The notes under the pieces were generated by a model. It was not told the DNA's origin and ran no database searches. It was given only the letters and a program-made list of their open reading frames with translations. From Capsaspora owczarzaki ATCC 30864 (Eukaryota > Opisthokonta > Filasterea), in assembly GCF_000151315.2 (NCBI RefSeq), contig NW_011887308.1, forward strand, positions 633,131 through 697,130: DNA of 64,000 nt, given 5' to 3'. Below, piece by piece: positions 29,101-40,586 of this stretch; positions within the stretch are counted from its first letter, which is position 1; every line of letters starts with the position of its first letter. The position numbers and the translations under genes were made by a program.

Positions 29101-32100
29101 GGAGTGGACGCGCGCGAGTTTTACGACGCCCTATCGCAAAACCTCCTTGCCCGTCGGCGAGAGGTCTATTCAGCGGCCGCAGAAACGATCGGAATGGCTC
29201 TGTCCGAGCAACACGCAGTGAATCGGGCTGGAGGCAGCAGCAGCAAGAGTCGGCAACACCGCGAAAGTCCGTTGCAACAGCTCGCTCTCGATCGGCTCCA
29301 CCAGCTCGCCCAGCACGCTAGTGGGGCTGCGGCAGGCGCCGTGGCGGCTTCACGCAGCTCGAGCAGCAATCCGACAGACAAGTTTTTGATTTGTCTGCAT
29401 CGCATGGGCAAGTACTTCCCCGAGATGTGCGACCACTTTTTCACCATTCTCATCTTTATGCTCCCGAGCTTGCATGGGCAGTTTAAGGAAATGACGCTCG
29501 AAATGATTTCCTGGCGCGCCACTCAGACGCCAGCCTTGTTCCAAAATCTGCGCGCCAAAGACCTGCTTGGTCTGTTGACGCATCGCGAAGAAGGTGCACA
29601 GCTGTTCACGCTCCAAACGCTCAAAGCGCTCCTGCACTCGCTCACGACGGAAGAGATTGAGTACTTTATGCCAACAGTGATCCAGACCTTCAGCAAACAC
29701 GACAGTCTGGAATGCCGGCAAGTCATGTACGACATGCTCATCTCGCTGTTCGATCAGGGAAGTGCAGACCTACGCGAGTTGGTGCAGCCGCCGCTCGTGC
29801 AGGGCCTCGCCGATGAGAGCGAAGCCATTCGCGTGCTGCTTCAGGGCTTTTGGCACAATCCCAATCGCTTGTCGCACAACACGTTGCAGCGGCTCCGGGG
29901 CATTTTCGATTTCATGTACACTCCAGAGGCGGAGGCACGGTTCATCAACAATGGCGCGAATCTGATGCTTGAGCTGGCTCGCCTTGCCCGTGACTACGAC
30001 GAGCCCCTCTTTGATCTGCCACTTGCCGAGTGTCCGTTCGAGGAGTATCCGATCGACGCGGCATGGCATCGACGCCACATTCCGATGAGCATGGCGTATG
30101 GCATGACGCAATTTGCTTCCCAGCTCCAGCAGTCGCAGCAAAGCGGAAGCGATGGAGATGCGCGCCCAGTGGGCTTTTTGCGCGCTACCCAGCAGTCCCT
30201 GCTGTTCACGCCAACAATGTCGAATGTGATTGGGTCTCTTGCCAGCTCGAGCCTTGGCCCGATGTCGAGCTATCAGTCGCAACCCGGCTTTTCGTTTGGC
30301 TACGGCGGCTCGTTTGGCGCTTTCGGAGACGCAGGCGGCCAGTCCCAAAACATGGATGAAGCGTCGGCGGCGCGTCGCTTGATGGCCTTGCAAGATGAGG
30401 AAGGGTCCAAACGCTCGTCCCTGCTGATCAAGCCAAAGCCACTGGGCGTGAACTTTGGTGCCGCAAGAAGCGCAGGAGCCTCCTCCTCTTCCTCCTCCTC
30501 CTCCCAATCCACCCGCACCGGCAGCAGTCATTCCGGGAGCGTCTCGACTGCTGTTGCGCGTCGCGAGGTTCTTCGGCTCAAACGTCGCTTTATCAAGGAT
30601 TCGGCGGAAGCAGGCTCGCAGTACCACATGATGCAGGCCGTCAAACGGCGCTCGCACATGATGGATTTGCAACGGCGCCAAAAGATTGCGCGTGCCAACA
30701 AGGTTGCCCTGTACCGACGCTACAAGTTTGGCGAACTCCCCGACATTCAAATCAAACGCCGCGAGCTCATCCAGCCGCTGCAGGCCCTGGCACAGAAGGA
30801 TTCGGTCATTGCCCGCGCCGTTTTCGCTCAGCTCTTCAATGGCGTGTTGCACGAGAGCCAGTTCAAGATTGACTCCAAAGACCTGGACGCGGCCGTTCTG
30901 GCCCTGAGGCGACGCCTTGGAAACATGCTGAAGGACTCGCGCTACTTTGTTGCGCCGTTTGTGGCTTGCCTCGAGGACATTTCGTTCCACGACTCGCGAC
31001 TGGAGCTGAAAGCCACCGTCGTCAGCACGGCATCCCTCAACTCGTCCAACTGGCACAACGGCGTGGCCCTGCTCGAGAAGCAGATTTTGGCCGGCCAATC
31101 CGCAGAGGTGGTGCAGCCGTCAAAGCGCGCACGCCTTCTTGCAGCAAACCCAATCCCTCAGGGCCTGGACTGGCTCGAGCTGACCAAGCTGTATCGGGCC
31201 ATGGAAGAGCGGGACACCATCATGGGAATTCACGCGACGCAACTCTGTGCGAACAATAAGGAAACCCTTGACGCGATTCAGGCCGAGGCCGAAGGAGATT
31301 ATGCCAAGGCTGGAGACCTCTATGAGGATTTGATCAAGGAGAGCATTGGTAACGAGGGGAGCCCCACGTCGGAAGAGCAACTCGATGTGTGGGAAATGGC
31401 TCGCTTTGAGTGCTACTCGAAACTGTCTCGATGGAACACAATCCGCGACATTATTGACGGCTCCTTGTACGACGCGCACGATGACAGAATTCATTACGAG
31501 CAGCTTTGGGACCCTGGCATGTCAAAGGATGTGCGTCTTCCATTGTTCATGCGCGCCTGGCTGCAACAGCAGCCCTCCTCCACGTCTGCCGCCCAAGATG
31601 TTGCCGAGGACGCTGCCCAAAACCCGCTGTTTGAATTTGTGTCGCAAACGTTCGCCATCGGCAGCCCCCAGCAACGCTTGTTGCTCGAGTCTCGCTTTTC
31701 GTACGAGCTCTCGCTCGTGGCTGTCCTGCGAAACGACTTTGAGCGTGCCAAGTACCACCTCGCCCATTGCTACACCAACTTTGTGCAAGACTGGTCGTCA
31801 CTGCACCCGCTTTTGCACCAAGCAAGAAAGGCTCGCGTGGGCGAGGTGCAGGCCACGGTGGAGTTGGACGAGTTCCTGCAGCTCGTCACCTCCCCCAGCA
31901 AGGTTTCTTCGTTGAGCACCGTGCGCAAGCAAATGCTAGCGTGGCGCGGCCGTCTTCCCAGCAAGACACTCCAGTCGATGGAAGTTTGGGATGGCGTGGT
32001 CAATAGCCGTCGCATTTTCTTGCGAAAGCTTGCCGACCAGTTTGTCGCAAGCCGCACCAAGTTGAGCGCGCGCGGAGACGGCGGTCCGGCCACGTTGTCA

Positions 32101-35100
32101 CTCACCGCAGCCAATGACGACGTTGCTCCCATGCTGATCGATGCTGATAGTGACGCTGCGAGCGGGGTTGCAACGCTTTCGGACGACGCCAAGTTTCGGC
32201 GCCAGGCGGTTCTCGTCCGGCTGGTCGTCGCGGAAGAGCAAGTTCACTTGGCCTTGGCCATGGGAAAGGCAGCCATCAAGCAAAACAACCATGCCGTTGC
32301 CAAGGATTGCAAGGAGCACGCGTATGCTCTGCTGAAGCAAGCTCGCGAAACAGATGTCGGCAAACGACACGCCAAGCTGAACGAGCATCTGCTTGTGATG
32401 TGGTATCACTATGCGCTCCGCATGGCCTATCAATGTCCGCCAGCCGAGCAAGCAACCAAAATCAAAGAGCTGCTCAGTGGGTTGACGAATTGGGCTTCGT
32501 TCTGTGGCAAGGTGCAGCACGATCCGTTGCTTGCACAGCGGCACCAGTTGTTCCGATTCGAGCTGCTCCATGCATTGTCGTCCAATGCCACCAATCTCGC
32601 AACTGTACTCGGTTCGTCCGAGTTCACCGCCAGCTTGGCAAAAGCGCTGCAAATTCGCTCTGTCAGCGGCGTGAGTGTCGACCCCGTCGCGAGTGCACCC
32701 AAGTTGTCCAGCACCGATTCCACCAAGGATGCCATTCGCAGTGCCGCGTTTGACGCGCTGACTGCTGCGATTGGGCTGGCGACAAGCGCTGACGAATCAT
32801 CGACTCGTCCTGCAAAGCCCCATGCGTCGGCCGCCCCCATTGGTCGCGCTGCTGTGACGGACGCGATGGCTCTTGCCTCGTCTGCGATTGTGTCGAATGC
32901 GCGAATGGCGAAAGCTCGCGTCAAGCTTGCGGCCTTCTGTGAAGAGCAGATTGAGGAAGTGGTGCAGCTACACGAGCAGCAGCAGCAGCAGCAACAACAA
33001 CAACAGCAGCAGCAGCGTTCCAAGCCCCGTGCTCTGGGCCAAGCGGACGCGCCTGCCTTGCCATCATCGATGCGACATTTGCCCAAGCTCATTGTGGAGA
33101 ATGTTCTCAAGGCCATGGCCCTGGGCTCACCCGATGCTCGCGACAGCTTCCCACGGTTGCTCCAGTTGCTCGCCCAGTTTGGTTCGTCGTCCCCTGAGCT
33201 TGGGAATCTGTTCAAGGATCTGTCCGAGAAAGTGCCTTCTTGGATGTTTATTCGTTGGATTGCCCAGATTGTCGCCGTGCTCGACAAACCGGAGGGTCTC
33301 AGTCTTTCGCGCATCCTCAAAAACCTTTGCCTCAACTACCCTCAAGCGATTGTCTACCCGTTCTTTTTGAGCTGCGAGCAATTCTCATTTGCTCCGACGC
33401 GCGATGGAGAAAAGTGCAGAATCAACGTCAACGGCGCCAAGCGACTCCTCGGCCAGCCACTCACCATCACGTTTGCGAGAGAGCTGGAGCAGTTTTTGCA
33501 CCCGGATCTGGCGCTGAAAGATTGGGTTGAGAGCGAGCTGAAGGCCTTCATCGACCAGCCTCCATCCAGCCGCGCCGAGCAGCTGCCGGCGCTCGAGGCC
33601 AAGTATCAGGCGCTCAGAACCGAGCTTTTGGATGACAAGAACAGCGCGCTGGGCAGCTATCGTCGCGCTTTTGCCGTCCAGTTGCAAGCGGCAGTGGACG
33701 AACTCGTCGACGTCATTCAGAGTGCCGCTGGGTCGAGCAAGGCCGGTTCAGCAGCGTCCAAGTCCCTGACTACACTGCTTGATGAGCGCTGGAAGCAAAT
33801 TCGCGAGCAGATGGAGAAGCACATGACGGCCAACCCGGCGCCGACCAGCCTCAAAGCGTACTCGCCATGGCTTGCTCGGTATTCTGGTACGATTGGCATG
33901 ATGCAGGCAAATGGTGCGGACGGACATGCGCTGGCCGGCCTTGAAATCCCGGGCCAGTACACTGGCCTGTCGGAACCGTTGCTCGAGTATCACGTCAAGA
34001 TTGCCGGCTTTGACGATCGCGTCGAGACGCTGCAGTCCATCCGCAAACCCAAGGCCATCATCATTCGTGGCACCGACGAGAAAGAGTACAAATTCCTGGT
34101 GAAGGGCGGCGAAGACTTGCGCCTGGATCAGCGTGTTCTCCAGCTGTTTGATTTGATGAATCAGATCTTTGCCAAGGAGTCGACAACGGCGCAGCGCCAA
34201 CTTTCCTTGCGTACCTACCAGGTGGTTCCGACAAGCATGCGTGCCGGCATTCTGGAATGGATGACCAACACTCGCACGCTCAAATCATTGCTGGAAGGCT
34301 CGTTGACGCCAGACGAGAAGATGGCGCTGTCGCGACCGACCACGATGGGCGCGCAGTACCAGCAGTGGATGACGAGCAAGGTGGCCAAGGCAGACGCTGG
34401 TCACCTTGCTTTAATGTATGGCAGCATGTTCCAAAATGTCACGCGCAGCGAAGTGGAGTCGTTCTTTGGCAACTTTGAGCGGCAGGTGCCAGGCGACCTG
34501 CTCAAGCGATCCGTGCTTCGACTGTGTTCGTCGCACGAGGCGTTCATTACCGTTCGTTCGGGCTATGCGCGCAGTGTCGCCACACTGAACGTATGCCAGT
34601 ACGTGCTGGGCATTGGCGACCGGCACTTGTCCAACTTGATGCTCGACATGACCACTGGACGGGTGGTGGCCATCGATTTTGGCCATGCATTTGGCTCTGC
34701 GACGCAGTTTTTGCCCATCCCGGAGCTGATGCCGATGCGCTTGACGCGCCAAATGGTCAACTTTTTGCAACCGCTCACCGTTGATGGCTTGGTCAAGCAA
34801 AACATGGTCCACACGATGCGAGCGCTGCACCGGCACCAACAAATGCTCCTCGCCTCGATGGAAGTGTTTATCAAGGAGCCTCTTTTGGATTGGAAGCTGA
34901 ACGCCAACAAGCAACGCAAAATGCAGCAGCAGACCGTTGCCGCTCTCAAGCAAGCGGATGGCCGCAGCGGCGGTGCTGCGATTTCAAGTGGTGGTGCTTC
35001 TTCCTTGGATCGCGGAGGGCGGGACGCTAGCTCTCGGAGCACCGGCCAGCAGCAGCGAGGGGCCTCCGGGTCAAGCTCGAGTCGCGGCTCCGCGCTCCCA

Positions 35101-35448
35101 TCTTCCGTCGAAAACGCGATCGCCAACGTACCTGGCTGGGATGCCTATGCCGACGGCGATGCCAACGAAGAATGGTATCCTCGGCAAAAGATTGAACTCG
35201 CCCGCCACAAGCTCAACCTCTGGAACCCCGCGTATGTCATGCGCGATGAGCTCACTCTGGGTCACGCCAGCAAAAAGTGGTTTAGCTCGGTGCTCAACAT
35301 TGTTATGGGTGACCCCGATCGCGATTTTCGCGCCAAGAATCCCGAAAGGTGCGAGAGCATCGAGGCTCAAGTGGATTGCTTGATTGAGCAAGCCCGCGAC
35401 CCCAACATTCTGGGCCGAACCTGGGCTGGCTGGGAGTCGTGGATGTGA
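19568..35448 (+). CDS. PRKDC: DNA-dependent protein kinase catalytic subunit (PIKK)
   Basis: A nuclear Ser/Thr kinase of the PI3K-related family that binds Ku-loaded DNA ends in non-homologous end joining. Exons are 19568-19721, 20267-20433, 20572-21046, 21176-21393, 21548-21986 and 22124-35448. They join in phase to about 4925 residues, against about 4128 in human. N-terminal marks are HAVEIK, AGLRLISMHAMQF and RGYGYFAAPC. The middle has SSDRPTKVAACELLHS, FKRLYSLALHP-like LKRLYSLALHP and YGLFWMRSLLQL. The FAT region holds DIQIKRRELIQPLQALAQ. The kinase domain starts near residue 4460, with LVKGGEDLRLDQR, GIGDRHLSNLMLD and IDFGHAFGSATQFLP. The C-terminal FATC ends DPNILGRTWAGWESWM, close to the animal DNA-PKcs end. 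Extra length comes from Ser, Gln and Ala-rich inserts. The first exon (51 codons) and the 545-bp first intron are the least certain parts. Confidence 0.96.
22124..35448 (+). other. Single 13,325-bp coding exon of DNA-PKcs
   Basis: One uninterrupted frame from an acceptor (CCGCCAG at 22117-22123) to the stop at 35446-35448, encoding about 4441 codons. The first 484 codons of the same gene are split by five introns in 2.5 kb. Family-matching blocks recur along the whole exon, so it is a real reading frame. Confidence 0.95.
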
Positions 35449-35853
35449 GGATGTTGCTTTTTGTTTTGTTTTTTTGTGGTTGTTGTTGTCGTTGTTGGTT
35501 TTGTCGAAGTAGTTGCTGTTGGTGTTGGTTTTGTGTTGTTTGTTTTTGAAGTGCATGCAGTATGTCTTGTCTTTTGTTGCATCAAAAAGTTGCACGATGG
35601 AGGTTCTTTTCGAAATTACCGTCGACTACAACTTGATCATCTCACAAGCAACACGTTCTACCTTGCCATTTTGCCAAGAGCATAACACTGACAGTTTTTT
35701 TTATCAAGACTTTGGAACAGGAACACACACAGGGATCAGTGAGTAGAGAAAGGCAATCGCGAACTGCCTCTTCACCCAAGACAACGGATAACACAATGAT
35801 AAAGAAATGAAGCAAACAAACAAACACCCCCCTTGGAGAGCACAATGTCTCGC
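35449..35853. other. Tail-to-tail spacer
   Basis: Between the DNA-PKcs stop (+) and the PX-protein stop (-). GT-rich and T-rich, with no gene seen. Confidence 0.4.
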
Positions 35854-37086
35854 TTATCGCGTGGCCGCTGGAGGGGGTGATGCAGGTCGCGACAATGGCG
35901 ACGAGTTGTTTGCGTTGCCCGAGCTGGAGCTCCCGGAAGGGGCCAGTGCGCGCTCGCCCGTGATGAATGTGTGGTAACCCGAGAATTCGTCAATCCGAGG
36001 GAGATGCATCAGTCGTTGCAGATAGTTTTGCAGGCCGACCTTACGCTCGTTGATAAACTCGGGGTCCTGGTTGAAAATAACAAGAAAAAGGAAGCGAAAT
36101 GCATGGCACCAAAGAGCATCGACAATAAAGAGCAAACAAGACAGGTGAGTCAAAAAGGCGCACGCGGAATCAGCAACACGCTTGAATTCCCCACCTCATG
36201 GTCAAAGAACCAGCGCCATTGCTTGGGCGGCATTTCAGGGATGTTTCCGACCAGGTGAGGCAGTGCGTGAGTGTAATACGCGCGGAGCTGCGGCAAGATG
36301 ACGGCAGTAACAATCACAGCAATTAACAAGTGAGTTTTTTTTTTTTGTTTGTTTGTTTGTTTGTGAGATCTGGCGAGGTTTCCTCCGTTTTGATTCCTTG
36401 GACTTGCGTTTGCTTCTAGACCTCGGTCATCTCCATACGAATAGATAGAGAGTTGACCTTCAGGTCTCATCACCACAAGCACCTGTCAAAAAAACGACCA
36501 AAAACAACAAACGAATGCACGTACCCCGCGATCGAGCTCGTCAAACGCAGAATAGCGTCGCAGAGGTGTAAACACACGGCCTTCCGGAGTTGTCGTCTGC
36601 AACTTGTAGAACTGGTTGAAGCACAAAATTGCAACACATGTGAGAACGACAAGTACATAACCCAAAAAAAAAAAAAAAAAAAATCAATGCCAATGCAAAA
36701 TGAGTGAGTTTTTTTTTTTTTTTTTTTCAATTTTGCCGGGAAAATTCGCGCTCATAACTGCTGGGGGCTTTGTTTCGCTGTCTGCCCATTGAAGATGGAC
36801 GTGTGTCCGAGCCAAGATGCGGCGTGGAAGGGGATGGGTGGGGCGCGACAGTCACGGGCACTTGGAATGACCGCCGAAGCCTGGCACAGGGGACACGAGG
36901 TTTGTGATGCGCGACCGGTGTTGTGTGCCAACTCACCGTGACGCTGGGCTCGGTGCCGGTGCGTGCCTTGACAGACTCGGCAATGACGACCGACCAGCCC
37001 TTGTACGGCGCAACGACGGCGGCTTGGCGGTCGTGCAGGCTTGGCGAGACGGTCGCAAACACACTCTGCACACCACGAATTTCCAT
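35854..37086 (-). CDS. PX-domain protein (small sorting-nexin-like)
   Basis: A 180-residue protein that is nearly all PX domain, so it probably binds phosphoinositides, typically PtdIns3P, on endosomes. Exons on the minus strand are 37086-36937, 36611-36525, 36287-36195 and 36066-35854, all in matching phase. The PX marks are the RRYSAFDEL block (the R-Y-S-x-F phosphate-binding site), a Pro-rich loop (GNIPEMPPKQW) and INERKVGLQNYLQRL. The last about 35 residues are Ser, Pro and Ala-rich. It differs from SNX3, which lies elsewhere in this window. The loop between RRYSAF and the Pro-rich segment is short. I cannot place it in a named SNX subfamily. It is head to head with the AIMP2-like gene. 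Confidence 0.82.
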
Positions 37087-37558
37087 TCAATGCAAGATGC
37101 AGCTTTTCTGTAGCAAAGACAAGGACTGGTTATCTCAATCCGTTCGTTCCATCAAGGTCAGAGGTACATTCAATCCAGTGGAAAATAAATCTACGTGCAA
37201 TCGCGGTCGCTGTGCAAAAAAGCGCAGACAGCAGCCCGAAAAACTGAGGCATTTCCAGTTCTCATGCGCGTTTGACAGCAAGAGGGTTGTCCAGTGCACT
37301 GCAGTTCTATTGCATACATCACCAATTGCCTTGTCGTTTGTTTTTGAATTATCTTGCTGCTGGGATGGTCGGAGCTGTTCTCGATCTAACTTTGGTTGTT
37401 TTTGTATTCCAACCGTTTGCTCTGCTCATCCCCATGACCTCGCTTCCTCCACGGTGTACTCTGCTGATTCATTTTCGACAATTCTCCTTCCCTTTTAGTT
37501 CTTGTGAGCCGCACTCCCCCTTCTTGCCCAAGCAGAACGCCACTACTCTAACATTGCA
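37087..37558. other. Divergent spacer, probable shared promoter region
   Basis: 472 bp between the PX-protein start (-) and the AIMP2-like start (+). No gene and no firm promoter motif is seen. Confidence 0.4.
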
Positions 37559-38851
37559 ATGTATTCCATTCGCCCTGTTCTCGACTTTACGACGCCCGCC
37601 CAGACCGGTGTCATGTACGCCGTGCGCCCAGTCTACGACGAGCCCGCCCTCCTCACCTCGTCCCGCATGCTGGCCAGCGCCGCGTCCGCCGGATCCAGCT
37701 CGGGCGCAAGCTCAAGCAGCTCAAGCGTGAGTGTGTGTGTTTGCTCGGCCAAGCCGCGTGCTCTCCACACAAGCCATCCCCCGTCAATCCGCCCACCGCC
37801 CACCCCTCGCCCACCTCCCCTCTCCCCCACCGCAGCTCAGTCTCAGTCTCAGTCTCAGTCGCAAACAGCCAGAGCGAGCAGAGGCGGACTGGCGANNNNN
37901 NNNNNNNNNNNNNNNNNNNNNNNNNNNNNNNNNNNNNNNNNNNNNNNNNNNNNNNNNNNNNNNNNNNNNNNNNNNNNNNNNNNNNNNNNNNNNNNNNNNN
38001 NNNNNNNNNNNNNNNNNNNNNNNNNNNNNNNNNNNNNNNNNNNNNNNNNNNNNNNNNNNNNNNNNNNNNNNNNNNNNNNNNNNNNNNNNNNNNNNNNNNN
38101 NNNNNNNNNNNNNGAAAACGAAAGAAAACACAGGACCAGTTGAACCAAACTACCCCCCCTTTGTGTCACCCAACAAGACTCCCCAGGAACCACCCCGCGT
38201 TGTCATTCTCCCGCGTTCCCTTCGCGCGGCAGCCGCACGCCTCGCTCGCAGCGTTGGGCTCCTGATCTTTCGGGATCGAGCTCTGGCGCTCAGCTCACCT
38301 GTGCACCACTCACTCCGTCGATTGCCTGCCGGCAACCGCAGTTAGCCCGCTGCCCCCTGCTGGCTGCAAGCTCGAAGGAGAGCTCGCCCACCAAGTTCCA
38401 CTTTATCTGGTCGGAGACTGGTCGCAGCCAGCAGTCGCAGCCCCACGCGGCTTGCGGCCCCATGCACCCGCTGCTCATCGTCTCGCCGCGCACTCAGACG
38501 ATCGTCTACGGCGACGCCAACATTCTCCGCTACCTGGCCCGTCAGTTCCTGCCCACGCTCTACCCCGAGTCCGACCCTATCGCTGCCATCCAGATTGATA
38601 CCTTCCTGGCCCTTGCTGCCCGCGCCACGGCGCACGCCGGCAAGGAGTCTGCTGCTGCCGCCCTCCTCGAGCTCAACGCTGCCGTCGAGCCCGTCAAGTC
38701 TGGCAACCTCGTTGATGGCCGCATCACCATCGCCGACCTTGCCGTCTTTGGCGCGCTCCGTGCTCAGCAGAAGGGTGCCATTGTCAAGCTGACCGCGCTG
38801 ACTGCCTGGCAGTCCAAGGTTTCGGGCTCGCTCCAAGCTCTGTTCCAGTAG
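37559..38851 (+). CDS. AIMP2: AIMP2-like tRNA synthetase complex scaffold; interrupted by gap
   Basis: In animals AIMP2 (p38) is a scaffold of the multi-aminoacyl-tRNA-synthetase complex, with a C-terminal GST-like fold. Exon 1 (37559-37726) starts MYSIRPVLDFTTPAQTG, like the MYxVKP start of AIMP2, and ends in a Ser run at a GTGAGT donor. The last exon (38342-38851) follows a GCAG acceptor in phase 0 and contains KFHFIWSETGR, YGDANILRYLARQFLPTLYP and DGRITIADLAVFGALRA, the GST C-terminal pattern. An N gap (37896-38113) lies between. Any middle exon, such as the AIMP2 coiled-coil part, would be hidden there. EEF1E1/AIMP3 or another synthetase-associated GST domain is the main alternative, but the MYxxRP start favours AIMP2. 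Confidence 0.7.
37896..38113. other. Assembly gap (218 N)
   Basis: A 218-N run between the two visible exons of the AIMP2-like gene. The odd length suggests a size estimated from read pairs. Flanking sequence is C-rich with short CAGTCT repeats (37836-37860). Confidence 0.95.
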
Positions 38852-39039
38852 AGAATTTCGTTTTATTTCGATGACTTTTTGTGGCGGTGAAGAGCGCGAG
38901 GCTTTTGTTTATGGTTGATGCGCTCTGCCCCGTTATTCTTGGTCTCTTGGTCTCGGATTGTATGAAATCACACACATCAGAGCAAACCTTTTTTTTTCTT
39001 CGTTTCGCAGTCTTTCTTTTTCAGCAGATTTGAAAAAAA

Positions 39040-40218
39040 ATGTTCACTGGCATTGTTCGCGGGCTGTGTCCCATTCGCAGTGCGCTGTTAACGGTGAGCA
39101 GCACCCCTTCTCTGATCTGGTCTGAGCAACAATCCTCTTCTGCTCTGAGCAACAATCCCCTCGTTCTCTCCCCGATTCGATCCCCTTTGTTTCACTTTCG
39201 TCATCACGAGTGAATCGATGCCAGCGTGAGTGCGACGAGCGTGACCACTGCTCCGTATTGATCAGAAAGCGCCGTATTGATGAGAAACCTCCGCTTTTCC
39301 ATCCTGAAAGCGCAATCACACAACTGTGTGTGTGTGTGTGTGTGTGTGGGCACTGCATTTTGGCTGCTGTGCTGCGTCGCTCGTCCTGTCTCACTTGCGT
39401 TTGGCTTGTCGCGTCAGGGCGGAATTCTGCGCCTGCAGGTCGAGCTGCCAGCGGGCGATGCGTCTGCTGGGATTGAGCTTGGCGCCAGCATTGCCATCAA
39501 CGGGACGTGCCTGACCGTCGTGCACTTTGACGCCGCCACACGCATTGTGGACTTTGACGTCATCCAGGAGTCGCTCAGCCGCACCAACCTCGGCTCGCTC
39601 CAGGCCGGATCGCGCGTCAACATGGAGCGCGCAATGAAGTTTGGCGACGAGATTGGCGGTCATCAAGTCTTTGGCCACGTCGATGCGACGGGCACGATCG
39701 AGCGCGTCGTCGCCACGGAAGGCAATCGCGATGTCTACTTTCGATTTTTCGAGGTGCGTGTGTGGTCGGGGAAGGGCGGAGGAGGGGGTGGGGGTGGGCG
39801 CAGTTTTGGTTTTGGTTTTGGCTTTGGCTTTGGCTTTGGTTTTGGTTTTGGCTGCGGAGATTCTGAGCTTCTTTTAGTCACTCACACATGCCACGTTGAA
39901 ACATTGCTGCTTGTCACAAAAAAAAAAAAAAAAAAAACAAATGCGATGCTTGTCGTTCGCTCGCAGGAATGGAGCAAGTTTGTTGTGCCGAAGGGATGGA
40001 TTGCCGTCGACGGCATCAGCTTGACGATTGTGCACGTCGCGCCAGGACTGCTCTCGGTCTCGCTCATCCCAGAAACCCTTGCGCGCACCACCCTCGGCTT
40101 CAAGAACGAAGGCGACATTGTTAATCTCGAGTTTGATCCTCAGGCCAAACTCGTCGTGCTCACGATGGAGCGGTTACTTCCAGGAATGCTCGAGCGGCAA
40201 CTGGCAGCTCGCGCCTGA
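39040..40218 (+). CDS. Riboflavin synthase (alpha type)
   Basis: Converts two molecules of 6,7-dimethyl-8-ribityllumazine to riboflavin, the last step of vitamin B2 synthesis. Exons are 39040-39093, 39418-39753 and 39967-40218, giving 213 residues, the normal length. It starts MFTGIVRG, the family N-terminus (MFTGI[VI]). Two lumazine-binding repeats follow: the first with GASIAINGTCLTVV and SLSRTNLG, the second with WIAVDGISLTIV and LARTTLG. The link GGHQVFGHVDATG is also typical. Intron 1 holds a TG run and intron 2 a GGTTTT-type array plus poly-A. Animals do not make riboflavin; fungi and many protists do. Confidence 0.95.
39324..39348. repeat. (TG)n microsatellite
   Basis: About 12 TG units in intron 1 of riboflavin synthase. 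Confidence 0.9.
39800..39852. repeat. (GGTTTT)n-like hexamer array
   Basis: Nine or so units of GGTTTT or GGCTTT in intron 2 of riboflavin synthase. The unit resembles some telomere repeats (G2T4), but the array is short, internal and preceded by an unrelated G-rich stretch. Confidence 0.9.
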
Positions 40219-40586
40219 ACTTGACAAAGGTCGAATGTTGTTCCTGGCTGGACAAAGACCCAGAGTCGGTTTTGGTTCTAGTTTTGGGTTCTTTTCTGGT
40301 TAATGTACTTCTGACAAACGCATTTTCAGACACAACAACAACACAGCATGGCCACAAACGCCCAATAGACTGACCAAAAACTAACACTCAAGCCAAAAAC
40401 CGTCAATCAGAACAAGGAGAGTATCATGAGTAAAATGATGGATGCAACAAGCAACGAATGAGACAAAATAATTGTCGGAACGAAAGAGAAAACCCAAGAA
40501 AAACAAAGAAACAAAGAAAGCAAAGAAACAAAGAAAACAAAGAAAACAAAGAAACAGTGAAAAGAAAAAAAGTACAGAAGGTCTGA
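40219..40586. other. Tail-to-tail spacer with AAAGAAAC-type repeats
   Basis: Between riboflavin synthase (+) and the MRTF-like gene (-). A purine-rich imperfect repeat of AAAGAAAC units occupies about 40497-40570. No gene is seen. Confidence 0.5.

Noticed and set aside
29770-31098. 442-codon open frame on the minus strand
   Set aside because: Antisense shadow of the long DNA-PKcs exon. Residue composition is that of a reversed coding frame.
22114-35448. TRRAP/Tra1 as identity of the giant PIKK
   Set aside because: TRRAP lacks catalytic motifs. Here GDRH and DFG motifs are intact, and the C-terminus (ILGRTWAGWESWM) and N-terminal blocks are those of DNA-PKcs.
39800-39852. Telomere or chromosome-end signature
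   Set aside because: Only about nine degenerate units, inside an intron of a complete gene, with normal genes on both sides.
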